Assembly: GCF_022489025.1 (NCBI RefSeq)
Contig: NZ_JAKVTG010000006.1
Coordinates: 124,001-188,000, forward strand
Direction: 5' to 3'
Length of the DNA stretch: 64,000 nucleotides
DNA from: Planococcus halocryophilus
GTDB lineage: Bacteria > Bacillota > Bacilli > Bacillales_A > Planococcaceae
Shown here: piece by piece, positions 18,044-26,582 of the stretch
Layout: every line of letters begins with the position of its first letter
Position numbering within the stretch: position 1 is the stretch's first letter
Notes under the pieces: model-generated
Told to the model about the DNA's origin: nothing
Seen by the model: only the letters and a program-made list of their open reading frames with translations
Database searches by the model: none
Program-made: the position numbers and the translations under genes

Positions 18044-18986
18044 TTTACATAAAATGTTCATACTAATTGGCTTGGCTTTAGCAGCTTGTGGAGTGTACTT
18101 GTTTCAAGATTTAAACGGGAGTTTTGATTATGCCCTGCCGAGACGCGGCGTGAAAGTTTTTGCGATGGTGTTAACGGGTGTAGCCATTGCGTATGCAACA
18201 GTGGTTTTTCAAACCATTACCCATAACCGGATATTAACACCGAGTATTATGGGCTTGGATTCACTTTATATGTTGCTTCAAACTTTGTTGGTCTTTTTCT
18301 TAGGATCAAGTCACGTGACGATTGTGAACAAGCAAGTGAACTTCATGTTGTCGATTACCGTCATGGTTGTTTTCGCGTTGTTATTTTATCGCTTGCTGTT
18401 TAAAAAGAATGATCGTCCGATTTACTTTCTGTTATTGGTTGGTATCATTTGTGGAACTTTCTTCGGAAGCATTACGACTTTCCTGCAAGTGCTCATCGAT
18501 CCGAACGAATTTTCAATTATTCAAGACCGAATGTTTGCGAGCTTTAACAACGTCAACGCCGATTTGGTTTGGACGTCGCTCGTCATCATCACCTTATTAA
18601 TCGCTTTTGCTTGGAAGCAAAATGCCTCTTTAGATGTTTTGACGCTAGGTCGTGATACAGCCATTAATCTAGGGGTCAATTATGATGCATTAGTTAAACA
18701 AATGCTTGTGTTATCAGCCGTTTTAATCGCGATTGCGACTGCGCTTGTTGGACCCATTACCTTTTTTGGATTAATCGTTGCAAATTTAGCATATCAATTC
18801 TTTAGTTCATATAAGCATTCGGTTTTACTGACAGGTTCTATTGTGATCAGTGTCGTTGCGCTAATTGGCGGCCAATGGGTAGTAGAGCGGATTTTCACTT
18901 TCAATACGACATTGAGTGTCATCATCAATTTCATCGGTGGAATTTACTTTATCTATCTACTATTAAAGGAGAGTCGATCTAAATGA
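18036..18986 (+). CDS. yclO: Petrobactin-type iron-siderophore ABC permease (YclO/FpbO-like)
   Basis: 316-aa second FecCD-type permease, multi-pass, partner of YclN. The region LKQVLVLSAVLIAIATALVGPITFFGL is typical of the coupling part of the family. AGGAGG inside the end of the upstream gene precedes the ATG by 6 nt, and its own end overlaps the ATPase gene by ATGA. The tight packing supports one four-gene transcript in the same order as in B. subtilis. Confidence 0.9.
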   Translation: MRDLHKMFILIGLALAACGVYLFQDLNGSFDYALPRRGVKVFAMVLTGVAIAYATVVFQTITHNRILTPSIMGLDSLYMLLQTLLVFFLGSSHVTIVNKQVNFMLSITVMVVFALLFYRLLFKKNDRPIYFLLLVGIICGTFFGSITTFLQVLIDPNEFSIIQDRMFASFNNVNADLVWTSLVIITLLIAFAWKQNASLDVLTLGRDTAINLGVNYDALVKQMLVLSAVLIAIATALVGPITFFGLIVANLAYQFFSSYKHSVLLTGSIVISVVALIGGQWVVERIFTFNTTLSVIINFIGGIYFIYLLLKESRSK

Positions 18987-19744
18987 TCCAAGTTCGTGAA
19001 TTGACAAAGCTATATGGAAAAAAACAAGTTGTGGAAAATGTCTCAGTTGATATCCAACGCGGTCAAATTACGTCATTCATCGGACCAAACGGTGCGGGTA
19101 AGTCTACATTGCTGTCGATGGTCAGCCGTTTGTTAGATGCAGATACCGGGGAAGTGCTTATTGATTCAACCAATACCAAAAAGTTGAAATCCAATGAGTT
19201 CTCAAAACGCGTATCGATATTAAAGCAATCTAACTACATGAACGTCCGCTTGACGATTCGTGAGCTTGTTTCGTTTGGTCGCTTTCCTTATTCGAAAGGT
19301 CGCCTAAATGACGAAGACGAGAAAATGGTCGATCAGTCAATTGATTATATGGATTTAAAGGAAATGGAAAACGCCTATCTTGATGAATTATCGGGTGGGC
19401 AACGCCAACGTGCATTTATCGCCATGGTGATTGCACAAGACACCGATTATATCTTGTTAGATGAACCGTTAAATAATTTGGATATGAAACATTCTGTTCA
19501 AATTATGAAAATCTTGCGCCGCTTAGTCGATGACCTTGGCAAAACAGTAGTCATTGTTTTGCATGATATTAACTTTGCTTCTGTATATTCGGATCGCATC
19601 GTGGCATTGAAAAATGGTCGCGTCGTAAAAGACGGACCAACCGAAGAGATTATTCAAAGTGCTGCATTAAAAGAAATTTATGATATGGATATTCCAATTC
19701 AACAAATGAATAATTGTAGGATTTGTGTGTATTTTAATTCTTAA
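18983..19744 (+). CDS. yclP: Siderophore ABC importer ATPase (YclP/FpbP-like)
   Basis: 253-aa cytoplasmic ATPase: Walker A GPNGAGKS, Q-loop (ILKQSNY), signature LSGGQRQR, Walker B YILLDEPL and switch His in VLHDINF. It is FepC-like and the same size as B. subtilis YclP (252 aa). It energises import through the two preceding permeases. A ribosome binding site (AAAGGAGAG) lies within the 3' end of yclO. Confidence 0.9.
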   Translation: MIQVRELTKLYGKKQVVENVSVDIQRGQITSFIGPNGAGKSTLLSMVSRLLDADTGEVLIDSTNTKKLKSNEFSKRVSILKQSNYMNVRLTIRELVSFGRFPYSKGRLNDEDEKMVDQSIDYMDLKEMENAYLDELSGGQRQRAFIAMVIAQDTDYILLDEPLNNLDMKHSVQIMKILRRLVDDLGKTVVIVLHDINFASVYSDRIVALKNGRVVKDGPTEEIIQSAALKEIYDMDIPIQQMNNCRICVYFNS

Positions 19745-19765
19745 AAAAGAGGAGCTCGAAACAAT

Positions 19766-20716
19766 ATGAAAAAATGGTTATTGATCGCATTTACGTTAAT
19801 GATGATAGCGGTTTTAGCTGCTTGTGGGTCAACAGAAGAAACCAAAGAATCCGATACAGCAAATGCAGACAGAGAAGAAATGACAGTAACACACGAACTA
19901 GGAGAAACAACTTTTACCAAGAATCCAGAAAAAGTAGTGGTTTTTGATTATGGTGTTCTTGATTCACTAGATAAATTAGGCGTTGAAGCGGTTGCTGGAG
20001 TGCCTCAAGAATCTTTACCAGCTTACTTAGAAAAATACGAGGATGCGGAAAAATATGAGAATGTTGGGACATTAAAAGAAGCTGATTTTGAAGCAATCCA
20101 TGCAATGGACCCAGATTTGATTATTATTTCTGGACGTCAAGCAGATATGTACGAAGAGTTTACTGAAATTGCACCTACGATTTATATGGCTGTAGACACA
20201 GAGAATTACATGGAGTCATTTGAAGAAAATATGACAACGCTTGGTGAGGTTTTTGGGGAAGAAGATCAAGTGGGTGAAGAACTTGCAACGATAGATGCAC
20301 AAATTGAAGGATTGAAAGCGATGGTAAGCGAGTCGGATGAAAAAGCATTAATTACGCTTGCAAATGAAGGGAAAGTAAGTGCGTACGGTGCAGCTTCGCG
20401 TTTTGGTTTGATCCATGATGTATTTGGTGTAAAACAAGCGGATGAAGGCATTGAAGCCTCTACTCACGGACAAAGCATTTCATATGAATATATTTTGGAA
20501 ACGAATCCAGACATGATGTTTGTGGTTGACCGCAATGCGGTAGTAGGCAATGGGACAAACGCAGCTGAATCGCTTGAAAATGAATTGGTTCAAAAAACAA
20601 ACGCTTATAAAAACGATAAAATTATCTACTTAGATCCAGATTACTGGTACCTATCAGGTGGCGGATTGCAGTCTGTCGCTCAAATGGTAACGGATGTCCA
20701 ATCTGCGTTTGAATAA
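19766..20716 (+). CDS. yclQ: Siderophore-binding lipoprotein (YclQ/FpbQ-like)
   Basis: 316 aa. The signal peptide ends in a lipobox (LAAC, Cys at residue 20), followed by an acidic linker and a class III periplasmic-binding fold with a TroA/FepB-type backbone helix. Segments such as VVVFDYGVLDSLDKLGV and LETNPDMMFVVDR match the YclQ family, which binds ferric petrobactin and its precursors. It follows yclP by 21 bp with GAGGAG before the ATG and is the last gene before a strong terminator. Confidence 0.9.
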   Translation: MKKWLLIAFTLMMIAVLAACGSTEETKESDTANADREEMTVTHELGETTFTKNPEKVVVFDYGVLDSLDKLGVEAVAGVPQESLPAYLEKYEDAEKYENVGTLKEADFEAIHAMDPDLIIISGRQADMYEEFTEIAPTIYMAVDTENYMESFEENMTTLGEVFGEEDQVGEELATIDAQIEGLKAMVSESDEKALITLANEGKVSAYGAASRFGLIHDVFGVKQADEGIEASTHGQSISYEYILETNPDMMFVVDRNAVVGNGTNAAESLENELVQKTNAYKNDKIIYLDPDYWYLSGGGLQSVAQMVTDVQSAFE

Positions 20717-20723
20717 AAATCAC

Positions 20724-20764
20724 AAAAAAGAAGTTCCTGATTTAGTTCAGGAACTTCTTTTTTT
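20724..20764. terminator. Bidirectional terminator between yclQ and amtB
   Basis: AAAGAAGTTCCTGA and TTCAGGAACTTCTTT form a long stem with a short loop and a T tail. Confidence 0.88.
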
Positions 20765-20770
20765 GCTGTA

Positions 20771-22066
20771 TTAAGAGATTGATTTTTTAGGAGAAGGAGT
20801 AGGTACTTCGCCGAGTTGATTCAATCGGTGCGCAAATGAATTGCTATGTCCAGCAGGTGAACCGTGCAAAACATCTTGCATTGAGTAAGCTTGTGACCCG
20901 TGTTCTGAAAAGTCCAATCCAGCTTCTTCATGTTCCGCAGTAACTCGAAGAGGAACGACGCTGCCAATAGCCAATAGCACCAATCCAGTTGATATAGAAG
21001 CCCATGCAATAACAGCGAACACCCCGACAGCTTGAATGCCAAGAACTTCAGCGCCGCCTCCGTAAAGTAATCCACCAGTCGTATCAAATAACCCGATGGC
21101 AAGTGTTCCCCAAATACCGGCAATACCGTGAACCGAAATAGCGCCGACTGGATCATCAATGCGAATTTTTGAATCGAGTAAACGAATTGCTTCCGTCATG
21201 ATAACGCCTGCCAGTAAACCGATAGCAATTGCTCCGATAAAAGAGACATTCGCTGCGCCTGCGGTAATACCGACGAGACCAGCAAGTGCACCATTCATAG
21301 TTAAAGAAGCATCAATACGACCATAACGCAGTCGTGTGTATCCGGCAGTAGCAATAACACCGGAAGAAGCTGCCAATAATGTGTTGGCAATGACGATTGG
21401 TACTAAAGTGGGGTCAGCTGCAAGCGTACTGCCTCCGTTAAAACCAAACCATCCTAGCCAAAGGATGAAAACACCTAACGCGCCTAGAGGTAAACTATGA
21501 CCTGGAATTGTGTTGATGGATTTCCCGCTATATTTGCCAAGGCGAGGACCGATTTTCCAAGCGGCAATAAATGCGGCTACTCCCCCTGTTAAATGGACAA
21601 CCGTTGATCCAGCAAAATCAATAAAGCCGATTTGTGCCAACCAGCCGCCACCCCACACCCAATGTCCGACAACCGGGTAAATGATTGCGGTCATGGCGAT
21701 AGTCAACAGGATGTATGCGGATAAGTTCATCCGTTCCGCCACAGCCCCTGAAATGATAGTTGCGCAAGTAGCGGCAAAAACTGCCTGGAAGACAAAGAAA
21801 CCAATGTCTTCAACCCCGGATAATGCAAATCCTTGGGTACCGATTAGTCCAAAAGAAGATGGACCAAACATAAGAGCATATCCAACAATGAAATAAAGAA
21901 TCGAACCAAGTGAAACGGTAATGATGTTTTTCATTAAAATATTTAACGTGTTTTTAGAACGTGTAAATCCTGACTCCACCATAGCGAATCCTGCATGCAT
22001 GAAAAATACCAACATAGCCCCGAGCATCACCCATATCATATCTACTGAACTTTGAACTGCTTCCAT
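20771..22066 (-). CDS. amtB: Ammonium transporter AmtB
   Basis: 431 aa with 11 predicted membrane helices. Recognisable Amt segments include HAGFAMVESGFTRSKNTLNILMKN near the first helix, DFAGSTVVHLTGGVAA with the first pore His, and DPVGAISVHGIAGIWGTLAIG with the second pore His. It conducts ammonium/ammonia into the cell under nitrogen limitation. It lies 12 bp behind glnK, in the order glnK-amtB; B. subtilis has the reverse (nrgA-nrgB). GGAGGAGA precedes the ATG. The acidic, Ser-rich tail is longer than usual. Confidence 0.93.
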   Translation of the reverse strand: MEAVQSSVDMIWVMLGAMLVFFMHAGFAMVESGFTRSKNTLNILMKNIITVSLGSILYFIVGYALMFGPSSFGLIGTQGFALSGVEDIGFFVFQAVFAATCATIISGAVAERMNLSAYILLTIAMTAIIYPVVGHWVWGGGWLAQIGFIDFAGSTVVHLTGGVAAFIAAWKIGPRLGKYSGKSINTIPGHSLPLGALGVFILWLGWFGFNGGSTLAADPTLVPIVIANTLLAASSGVIATAGYTRLRYGRIDASLTMNGALAGLVGITAGAANVSFIGAIAIGLLAGVIMTEAIRLLDSKIRIDDPVGAISVHGIAGIWGTLAIGLFDTTGGLLYGGGAEVLGIQAVGVFAVIAWASISTGLVLLAIGSVVPLRVTAEHEEAGLDFSEHGSQAYSMQDVLHGSPAGHSNSFAHRLNQLGEVPTPSPKKSIS

Positions 22067-22078
22067 CCAATCTCCTCC

Positions 22079-22420
22079 TTATCCAATCGCGACTGTGCCG
22101 CGTTCTTTTGTTCTAATTCTGATTGCTTCTTCAACCGGGTAAATGAAAATTTTGCCATCCCCGACTTGGCCAGTTGATGCGTAGTCGAGTAAAGCTTGGA
22201 TGATGTCTTCGACTTTGTTGTCATCCACTACCATTTCTAACTTAAGCTTCGGAGAAAATTCCATCGTATAAGCATTACCGCGGAACAAGCCAACCCGACC
22301 TTCTTGCTTTCCGATTCCTGCAATTTCCGTTACACTCAATCCGTCTATTCCTTCAAGTGCCAAAGCTTGGCGTACATCTCCAAAAACGGAAGGGCGAATA
22401 ATCGTTTCAATCTTTTTCAT
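22079..22420 (-). CDS. glnK: PII nitrogen signal protein GlnK
   Basis: 113 aa, typical PII. The T-loop FRGNAYTMEFSPK has Tyr51; the B-loop TGQVGDGKIFI and the C-terminal PVEEAIRIRTKERG are intact. PII binds ATP/ADP and 2-oxoglutarate. GlnK blocks its AmtB partner when nitrogen is plentiful and, in Bacillus, also contacts TnrA. GGAGAG lies 8 nt upstream. Upstream TnrA/GlnR-like boxes suggest induction under nitrogen limitation. Confidence 0.93.
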   Translation of the reverse strand: MKKIETIIRPSVFGDVRQALALEGIDGLSVTEIAGIGKQEGRVGLFRGNAYTMEFSPKLKLEMVVDDNKVEDIIQALLDYASTGQVGDGKIFIYPVEEAIRIRTKERGTVAIG

Positions 22421-22436
22421 GGTTTTCTCTCCTTCA

Positions 22437-22516
22437 TGTTAGGTTTGTTAACATAATAGTTTATATTTTCTGACAAAGCAAGTGTTTTTTAAAATTTAAT
22501 GTTAGGTTTTCTAACA
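22437..22516 (-). promoter_or_regulatory. glnK-amtB promoter with two TnrA/GlnR-like boxes
   Basis: Read on the minus strand, TTGCTT and TATTAT (plus-strand 22453-22458) are 17 bp apart. TGTTAGGTTTTCTAACA at 22500-22516 matches the TnrA/GlnR consensus at all but one position. TGTTAGGTTTGTTAACA at 22437-22453 matches it less well and overlaps the start point. An upstream site for TnrA and a start-point site for GlnR is an inferred arrangement. Confidence 0.7.
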
Positions 22517-22540
22517 TTATTAAATAATGGGAGTGATTTT

Positions 22541-23185
22541 GTGTATAAAATTTCAAAAGAATTAGCTGCCCTCGGCAAGGAAAGAATTGATGGATATCCG
22601 GTTGAAGGTTTTGTGTGGGGGAGTGGTCCGGAAAATCCGGCAATTATGCTAGTAGGAGAGGCTCCAGGAGAAAATGAAATCGAAACAGGGATCCCTTTTA
22701 CAGGGCGGGCAGGAAAAGAATTAATGGCTTCTTTGGAAAGTGTCGGCTTGGCAAGAGAAGATGTTTATATTACAAGTGCGGTCCGCAGCAGACCTTATAA
22801 ATGGGGAACTAAGAAAAAACGAAATGGTGAAGTAATCGAACGGAAATACAACCGTGCACCAACAAAAAAAGAAATTATTGCTCATGCGCCGATACTGGAT
22901 ACGGAAATTCGAGACATTCATCCACCGTTGATTGTGACGTTAGGAAATATTGGTTTACAAAGGTTAATTGGACCGAAGGCTAAAGTTACAGAACTTCATG
23001 GGGTGTTGATCGAAACACCGATACTATACTGGGATGATATAAACAATTGCTTTAAAGAAACCGATGAGGTTTATCATATTTTCCCTACGTTCCATCCAGC
23101 TAGCGTTTTTTATAATCCACCTGTTCGTAAATTGAAAGATGAAGATTGGCGCAGGTTAAAAGAACTTTTAGGGAAAGTAGAATGA
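22541..23185 (+). CDS. Family 4-like uracil-DNA glycosylase without iron-sulfur cysteines
   Basis: 214 aa. Motif 1 GEAPGENE (39-46) with GIPFTGRAGKEL and motif 2 HPAS (185-188) place it in the UDG superfamily, closest to family 4. The four Cys that bind a 4Fe-4S cluster in classical family 4 enzymes are missing: there is one Cys in the whole protein. It should excise uracil, or possibly another damaged base, from DNA. A GTG start at 22541 is chosen because GGGAGTGA lies 5 nt upstream; a longer frame begins inside the TnrA-like box. Confidence 0.8.
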   Translation: MYKISKELAALGKERIDGYPVEGFVWGSGPENPAIMLVGEAPGENEIETGIPFTGRAGKELMASLESVGLAREDVYITSAVRSRPYKWGTKKKRNGEVIERKYNRAPTKKEIIAHAPILDTEIRDIHPPLIVTLGNIGLQRLIGPKAKVTELHGVLIETPILYWDDINNCFKETDEVYHIFPTFHPASVFYNPPVRKLKDEDWRRLKELLGKVE

Positions 23186-23275
23186 TTATAAAAATTAGGC
23201 ATTAAAAAAGTTTTGAAGAAAATCTTTTTGACGTATACTATTTGTATTCACTAGAGTTAGAAAAGAGGCGCGTTT

Positions 23276-24085
23276 ATGGATAGTTCTGTTTTATTTGCAC
23301 TTGGTTTGACTCTTTTTGCTGGACTCGCTACAGGAATCGGCAGTTTAATCGCATTTTTTGCGTCTCGTACGAATACGAAGTTTTTGTCGATTTCATTGGG
23401 CTTTTCAGCTGGAGTTATGATTTATGTTTCCATGATTGAAATTTTCTTCAAAGCAAAAGATGCCTTAACGAATGCGCAAGGTGAAGTTGTTGGGTATTGG
23501 TTAACCCTTGCAGGTTTTTTTGGAGGGATGGTCTTCATGGCGATGGTCGATCGAATCCTTCCAAAGTTGGGAAACCCGCATGAAGTAAAAAAAGTGGAGG
23601 ACATGGATGAAGGACCAACAAATGATGAATATGCCCGATTACGAAAAATGGGTATTTTTACAGCGTTGGCGATCGGTATCCATAATTTCCCTGAAGGCAT
23701 AGCTACGTTTATGTCGGCTATACAAGATCCGGCTCTTGGTATTGCGATTGCAATCGCTGTAGCAATACACAATATTCCTGAAGGGATTGCGGTTTCGGTA
23801 CCAATTTACTACGCAACTGGAAGTCGATTAAAAGCTTTAAAATACAGTTTTCTATCTGGTATTTCAGAGCCGGTTGGAGCAATTGCTGCATGGTTATTCT
23901 TAATGCCGTTCCTAAGTGACACGTTGTTTGGTGTTATTTTTGCAGGTGTTGCAGGAATTATGGTCTTTATCTCGCTTGATGAATTATTACCTGCTGCAAA
24001 ACGTTATGATGAAGCGCATCTATCTATTTATGGACTAGTAGCCGGTATGGCTGTTATGGCTGTCAGTTTAGTGCTGATTGTTTAA
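23276..24085 (+). CDS. zupT: ZIP-family divalent metal importer ZupT
   Basis: 269 aa with eight predicted membrane helices. Metal-site motifs HNFPEG (136-141) and HNIPEG (165-170) are in helices 4 and 5; a variable acidic loop (EDMDEGPTNDE) lies between helices 3 and 4. The family takes up zinc and, less selectively, iron, manganese or cobalt. GAGGCG lies upstream of the ATG. It stands alone, and I saw no clear Zur or MntR box before it. Confidence 0.9.
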   Translation: MDSSVLFALGLTLFAGLATGIGSLIAFFASRTNTKFLSISLGFSAGVMIYVSMIEIFFKAKDALTNAQGEVVGYWLTLAGFFGGMVFMAMVDRILPKLGNPHEVKKVEDMDEGPTNDEYARLRKMGIFTALAIGIHNFPEGIATFMSAIQDPALGIAIAIAVAIHNIPEGIAVSVPIYYATGSRLKALKYSFLSGISEPVGAIAAWLFLMPFLSDTLFGVIFAGVAGIMVFISLDELLPAAKRYDEAHLSIYGLVAGMAVMAVSLVLIV

Positions 24086-24098
24086 TAGTGAAACCTAA

Positions 24099-24139
24099 CG
24101 CCTCCCTAGCTCGTAATAAAGAGAAAGGGAGGCGTTTTT
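24099..24139 (+). terminator. Terminator whose 3' arm carries the next gene's ribosome binding site
   Basis: CGCCTCCCT (24099-24107) pairs with AGGGAGGCG (24126-24134), followed by TTTTT. GGGAGG in the 3' arm is also the ribosome binding site for the ATG at 24141, so read-through RNA from zupT would hide it. Confidence 0.7.
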
Positions 24140-24140
24140 G

Positions 24141-25088
24141 ATGGATAGTAAGCACATTGAACAAACTTTCTCGGAAGTGTCAAAAACTACTGGCTGGGCA
24201 GTGGACAAGCGAATATCATTAGCTGTCACCAATATATACTTAGGGCGTGGACAAAAATTTGACGCAAGATTGCATACGGAAGCCGTCAACGTTATTAAAA
24301 AAAATGAAGGATGGACATCTCCATTGCGATCCCATTTACTCCATGTTGCAGCTGCTTTTATGGTGTTAAAAGAAGAAAGTGTAGAAAGCTCCTTGAAATT
24401 GGTTAATCAAAATCAACAAGCACTCAACGATGCAGGATTTTGGAAAACATCTTATACGTATTTAGCTGCGCTATTGATGAAAAATCCTGAGGAAGCAGAA
24501 CGTGCAAGAGCTTTATACGAAGAAATGAAGAAACATCATAAATTTCTAACATCGAATGAAGATATTCCTTACGCAGCTTTATTGGGAGGCAGAGAAGGAG
24601 CGCTTGAAGAACGAGCGGCGACTATGAATATGTATTACAAAGACTTGCGTGAACATGGATTTTCTATGGGCAATGACCTTCAATGGTTGTCTCAAATTAT
24701 GACGTTTGAATCCCCTGTTTACAGTCCAGGAATGGTTGGAAAAGTATTAGCGATTCAGCAATTCTTCAAAGATGAAAAAATCAAAATTAAGTATGCGCAA
24801 TATCCTACCCTCGGTTTTTTGACAGTAACAGGAGTAGGTGGCAATGCACTAAACGAAATTGTGTCAAACACTCGTGAACTCGAAAGTAACAAAAATTTTC
24901 GTTGGTATAAAGATATGGCATTTTCAACGGCAGTTCAACAGACGATGGCTGATAATATAGAAGTTCAAGATATTGCCGATATGGCTTTTTCAACATCATT
25001 GGAAGCGTTAATGCAAGCTCAACAAGCAGCAATGATGGTCAGTATTAATGCAGCAATCATCTCAACAACTAATAATTCATCTACTTAA
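24141..25088 (+). CDS. DUF4003 family protein
   Basis: 315 aa, soluble and largely helical, without a signal peptide. It has the look of DUF4003, a Firmicutes family of unknown function: N-terminal helices around GWAVDKRISLAVTNIYL, a middle with ALLGGREG, and a C-terminal Ala/Met/Gln-rich helix (LMQAQQAAMMVSINAAII). ATG 24141 is used rather than TTG 24138 because of ribosome binding site spacing. Its ribosome binding site is inside a terminator arm, which makes co-regulation with zupT possible. Confidence 0.72.
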   Translation: MDSKHIEQTFSEVSKTTGWAVDKRISLAVTNIYLGRGQKFDARLHTEAVNVIKKNEGWTSPLRSHLLHVAAAFMVLKEESVESSLKLVNQNQQALNDAGFWKTSYTYLAALLMKNPEEAERARALYEEMKKHHKFLTSNEDIPYAALLGGREGALEERAATMNMYYKDLREHGFSMGNDLQWLSQIMTFESPVYSPGMVGKVLAIQQFFKDEKIKIKYAQYPTLGFLTVTGVGGNALNEIVSNTRELESNKNFRWYKDMAFSTAVQQTMADNIEVQDIADMAFSTSLEALMQAQQAAMMVSINAAIISTTNNSST

Positions 25089-25187
25089 TGAGAAGTGCCT
25101 AAAGTGTGTTAAGTTCATAGTTTAGTTGTTTGAAAAAACAGATTTTACTTCGTAGCTTGTCACTATTCTTTCATCGGCGTATAGTTG

Positions 25188-25219
25188 TGTAAAGACACTT
25201 ATATACATCTGTAAAGACA
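25188..25219 (+). promoter_or_regulatory. Direct repeat TGTAAAGACA, candidate NiaR sites
   Basis: TGTAAAGACA occurs at 25188-25197 and 25210-25219, 22 bp apart, just before the NiaP-like gene. This resembles what I recall of sites for NiaR (YrxA), the nicotinate-sensing repressor of Bacillales. The motif match is from memory. Confidence 0.5.
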
Positions 25220-25228
25220 AGGGGAATG

Positions 25229-26449
25229 ATGATGTCAATTTCAGTTGAGAAAAAACCAGGTACGATATCACGAAATAAGTTGTTGGGCATTGCTGGTCTA
25301 GGGTGGCTCTTTGACGCAATGGATGTCGGCATCTTAGCTTTTGTAATTGCGGCTCTTCATGCAGATTGGGGATTAACTTCTAATCAAATGGGGTGGATTG
25401 GGAGTGTGAACTCGATCGGCATGGCTGTTGGGGCATTTGTTTTCGGAATTTATGCTGACCGAGTAGGTCGAAAGAAAATCTTTATTATTACACTTTTGCT
25501 GTTTTCAATTGCAAGCGGTATTTCTGCTTTTACTACAACGCTTGCGGCATTTATGATTTTGCGATTTTTCGTAGGAATGGGATTGGGTGGTGAACTTCCG
25601 GTAGCTTCTACATTGGTAGCGGAAAGTGTGCCGGCGAGAGAACGTGGTCGCGTGATTGTGTTACTGGAAAGTTTCTGGGCGGCTGGCTGGTTAGTTGCTG
25701 CAATCATTTCGTATTTTATCATTCCGTCTTTTGGATGGCGCGTAGCGCTTTTGTTGACCGCTTTACCTGCATTTTATGCATTGTATTTGCGCATCAATTT
25801 GCCGGACTCACCACAGTTTTCTGCGAAAAAAGACGTGTTACGTTCGATTTCTACGAATATTAAAGAGGTGTGGTCAAAAAAATACAGACGACCTACTATA
25901 ATGTTGTGGATCGTTTGGTTTACAGTTGTCTTTTCATACTACGGAATGTTCTTGTGGTTGCCGAGTGTAATGGTATTGAAAGGCTTCACGCTTATTAAAA
26001 GCTTTCAGTATGTATTGATCATGACGCTTGCACAGTTACCAGGGTATTTCACAGCAGCTTGGTTGATCGAGCGTATTGGGCGGAAATTTGTGCTAGTCAC
26101 TTATTTAACCGGAACAGCGGCCAGTGCTTTAGCTTTCGGTAATGCTGATACAATTACTTTATTGATTGTGTCAGGTGCTTTCTTGTCCTTCTTTAATTTA
26201 GGGGCTTGGGGTGCGCTGTACGCTTATTCTCCGGAGCAGTATCCAACGGTTATCCGTGGGACTGGAACGGGAATGGCTGCAGCATTTGGTCGTGTCGGTG
26301 GTATTTTCGGACCACTACTAGTTGGATTTCTACTAACAGCTGGAATCGGTATTAATGTGATTTTCGCGATTTTCTGTGGTGCTATCCTCATTGGAGCTAT
26401 GGCTGTCGCTTTTCTTGGAACCGAAACAAAACAAATGGAATTAGAATAA
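25229..26449 (+). CDS. niaP: MFS transporter, NiaP-like (niacin uptake)
   Basis: 406 aa with 12 membrane helices. The N-terminal half (GIAGLGWLFDAMDVGILAFV, GWIGSVNSIGMAVGA, GLGGELPVASTLV) is very close to B. subtilis NiaP (YceI), which imports nicotinic acid for NAD synthesis. The MFS loop motif GIYADRVGRKK is present. Two adjacent ATGs are possible; the second (25229) gives better spacing from GGGG. Upstream TGTAAAGACA repeats fit control by NiaR. A benzoate-type substrate is the main alternative. Confidence 0.8.
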   Translation: MMSISVEKKPGTISRNKLLGIAGLGWLFDAMDVGILAFVIAALHADWGLTSNQMGWIGSVNSIGMAVGAFVFGIYADRVGRKKIFIITLLLFSIASGISAFTTTLAAFMILRFFVGMGLGGELPVASTLVAESVPARERGRVIVLLESFWAAGWLVAAIISYFIIPSFGWRVALLLTALPAFYALYLRINLPDSPQFSAKKDVLRSISTNIKEVWSKKYRRPTIMLWIVWFTVVFSYYGMFLWLPSVMVLKGFTLIKSFQYVLIMTLAQLPGYFTAAWLIERIGRKFVLVTYLTGTAASALAFGNADTITLLIVSGAFLSFFNLGAWGALYAYSPEQYPTVIRGTGTGMAAAFGRVGGIFGPLLVGFLLTAGIGINVIFAIFCGAILIGAMAVAFLGTETKQMELE

Positions 26450-26452
26450 CTT

Positions 26453-26497
26453 AAAAAACAACGTCTTCAGTGTAAACTCGAAGAACGTTGTTTTTTT
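26453..26497 (+). terminator. Terminator after the niaP-like gene
   Basis: AAAACAACGT and ACGTTGTTTT pair, followed by T residues. Confidence 0.8.
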
Positions 26498-26582
26498 ATC
26501 CGAAATAAAAAGAGGGTATTGTTCGTAGGATGGCTAATATCTTTATATGGAGATAAAACATGGTAGAAATGGACGTGGAGAT

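Noticed and set aside
26547-26582. Upstream ATG as start of the first GNAT gene
   Set aside because: No ribosome binding site lies before it. The better GGAGATAAAACATGG site nearby is in another frame that stops after ten codons.
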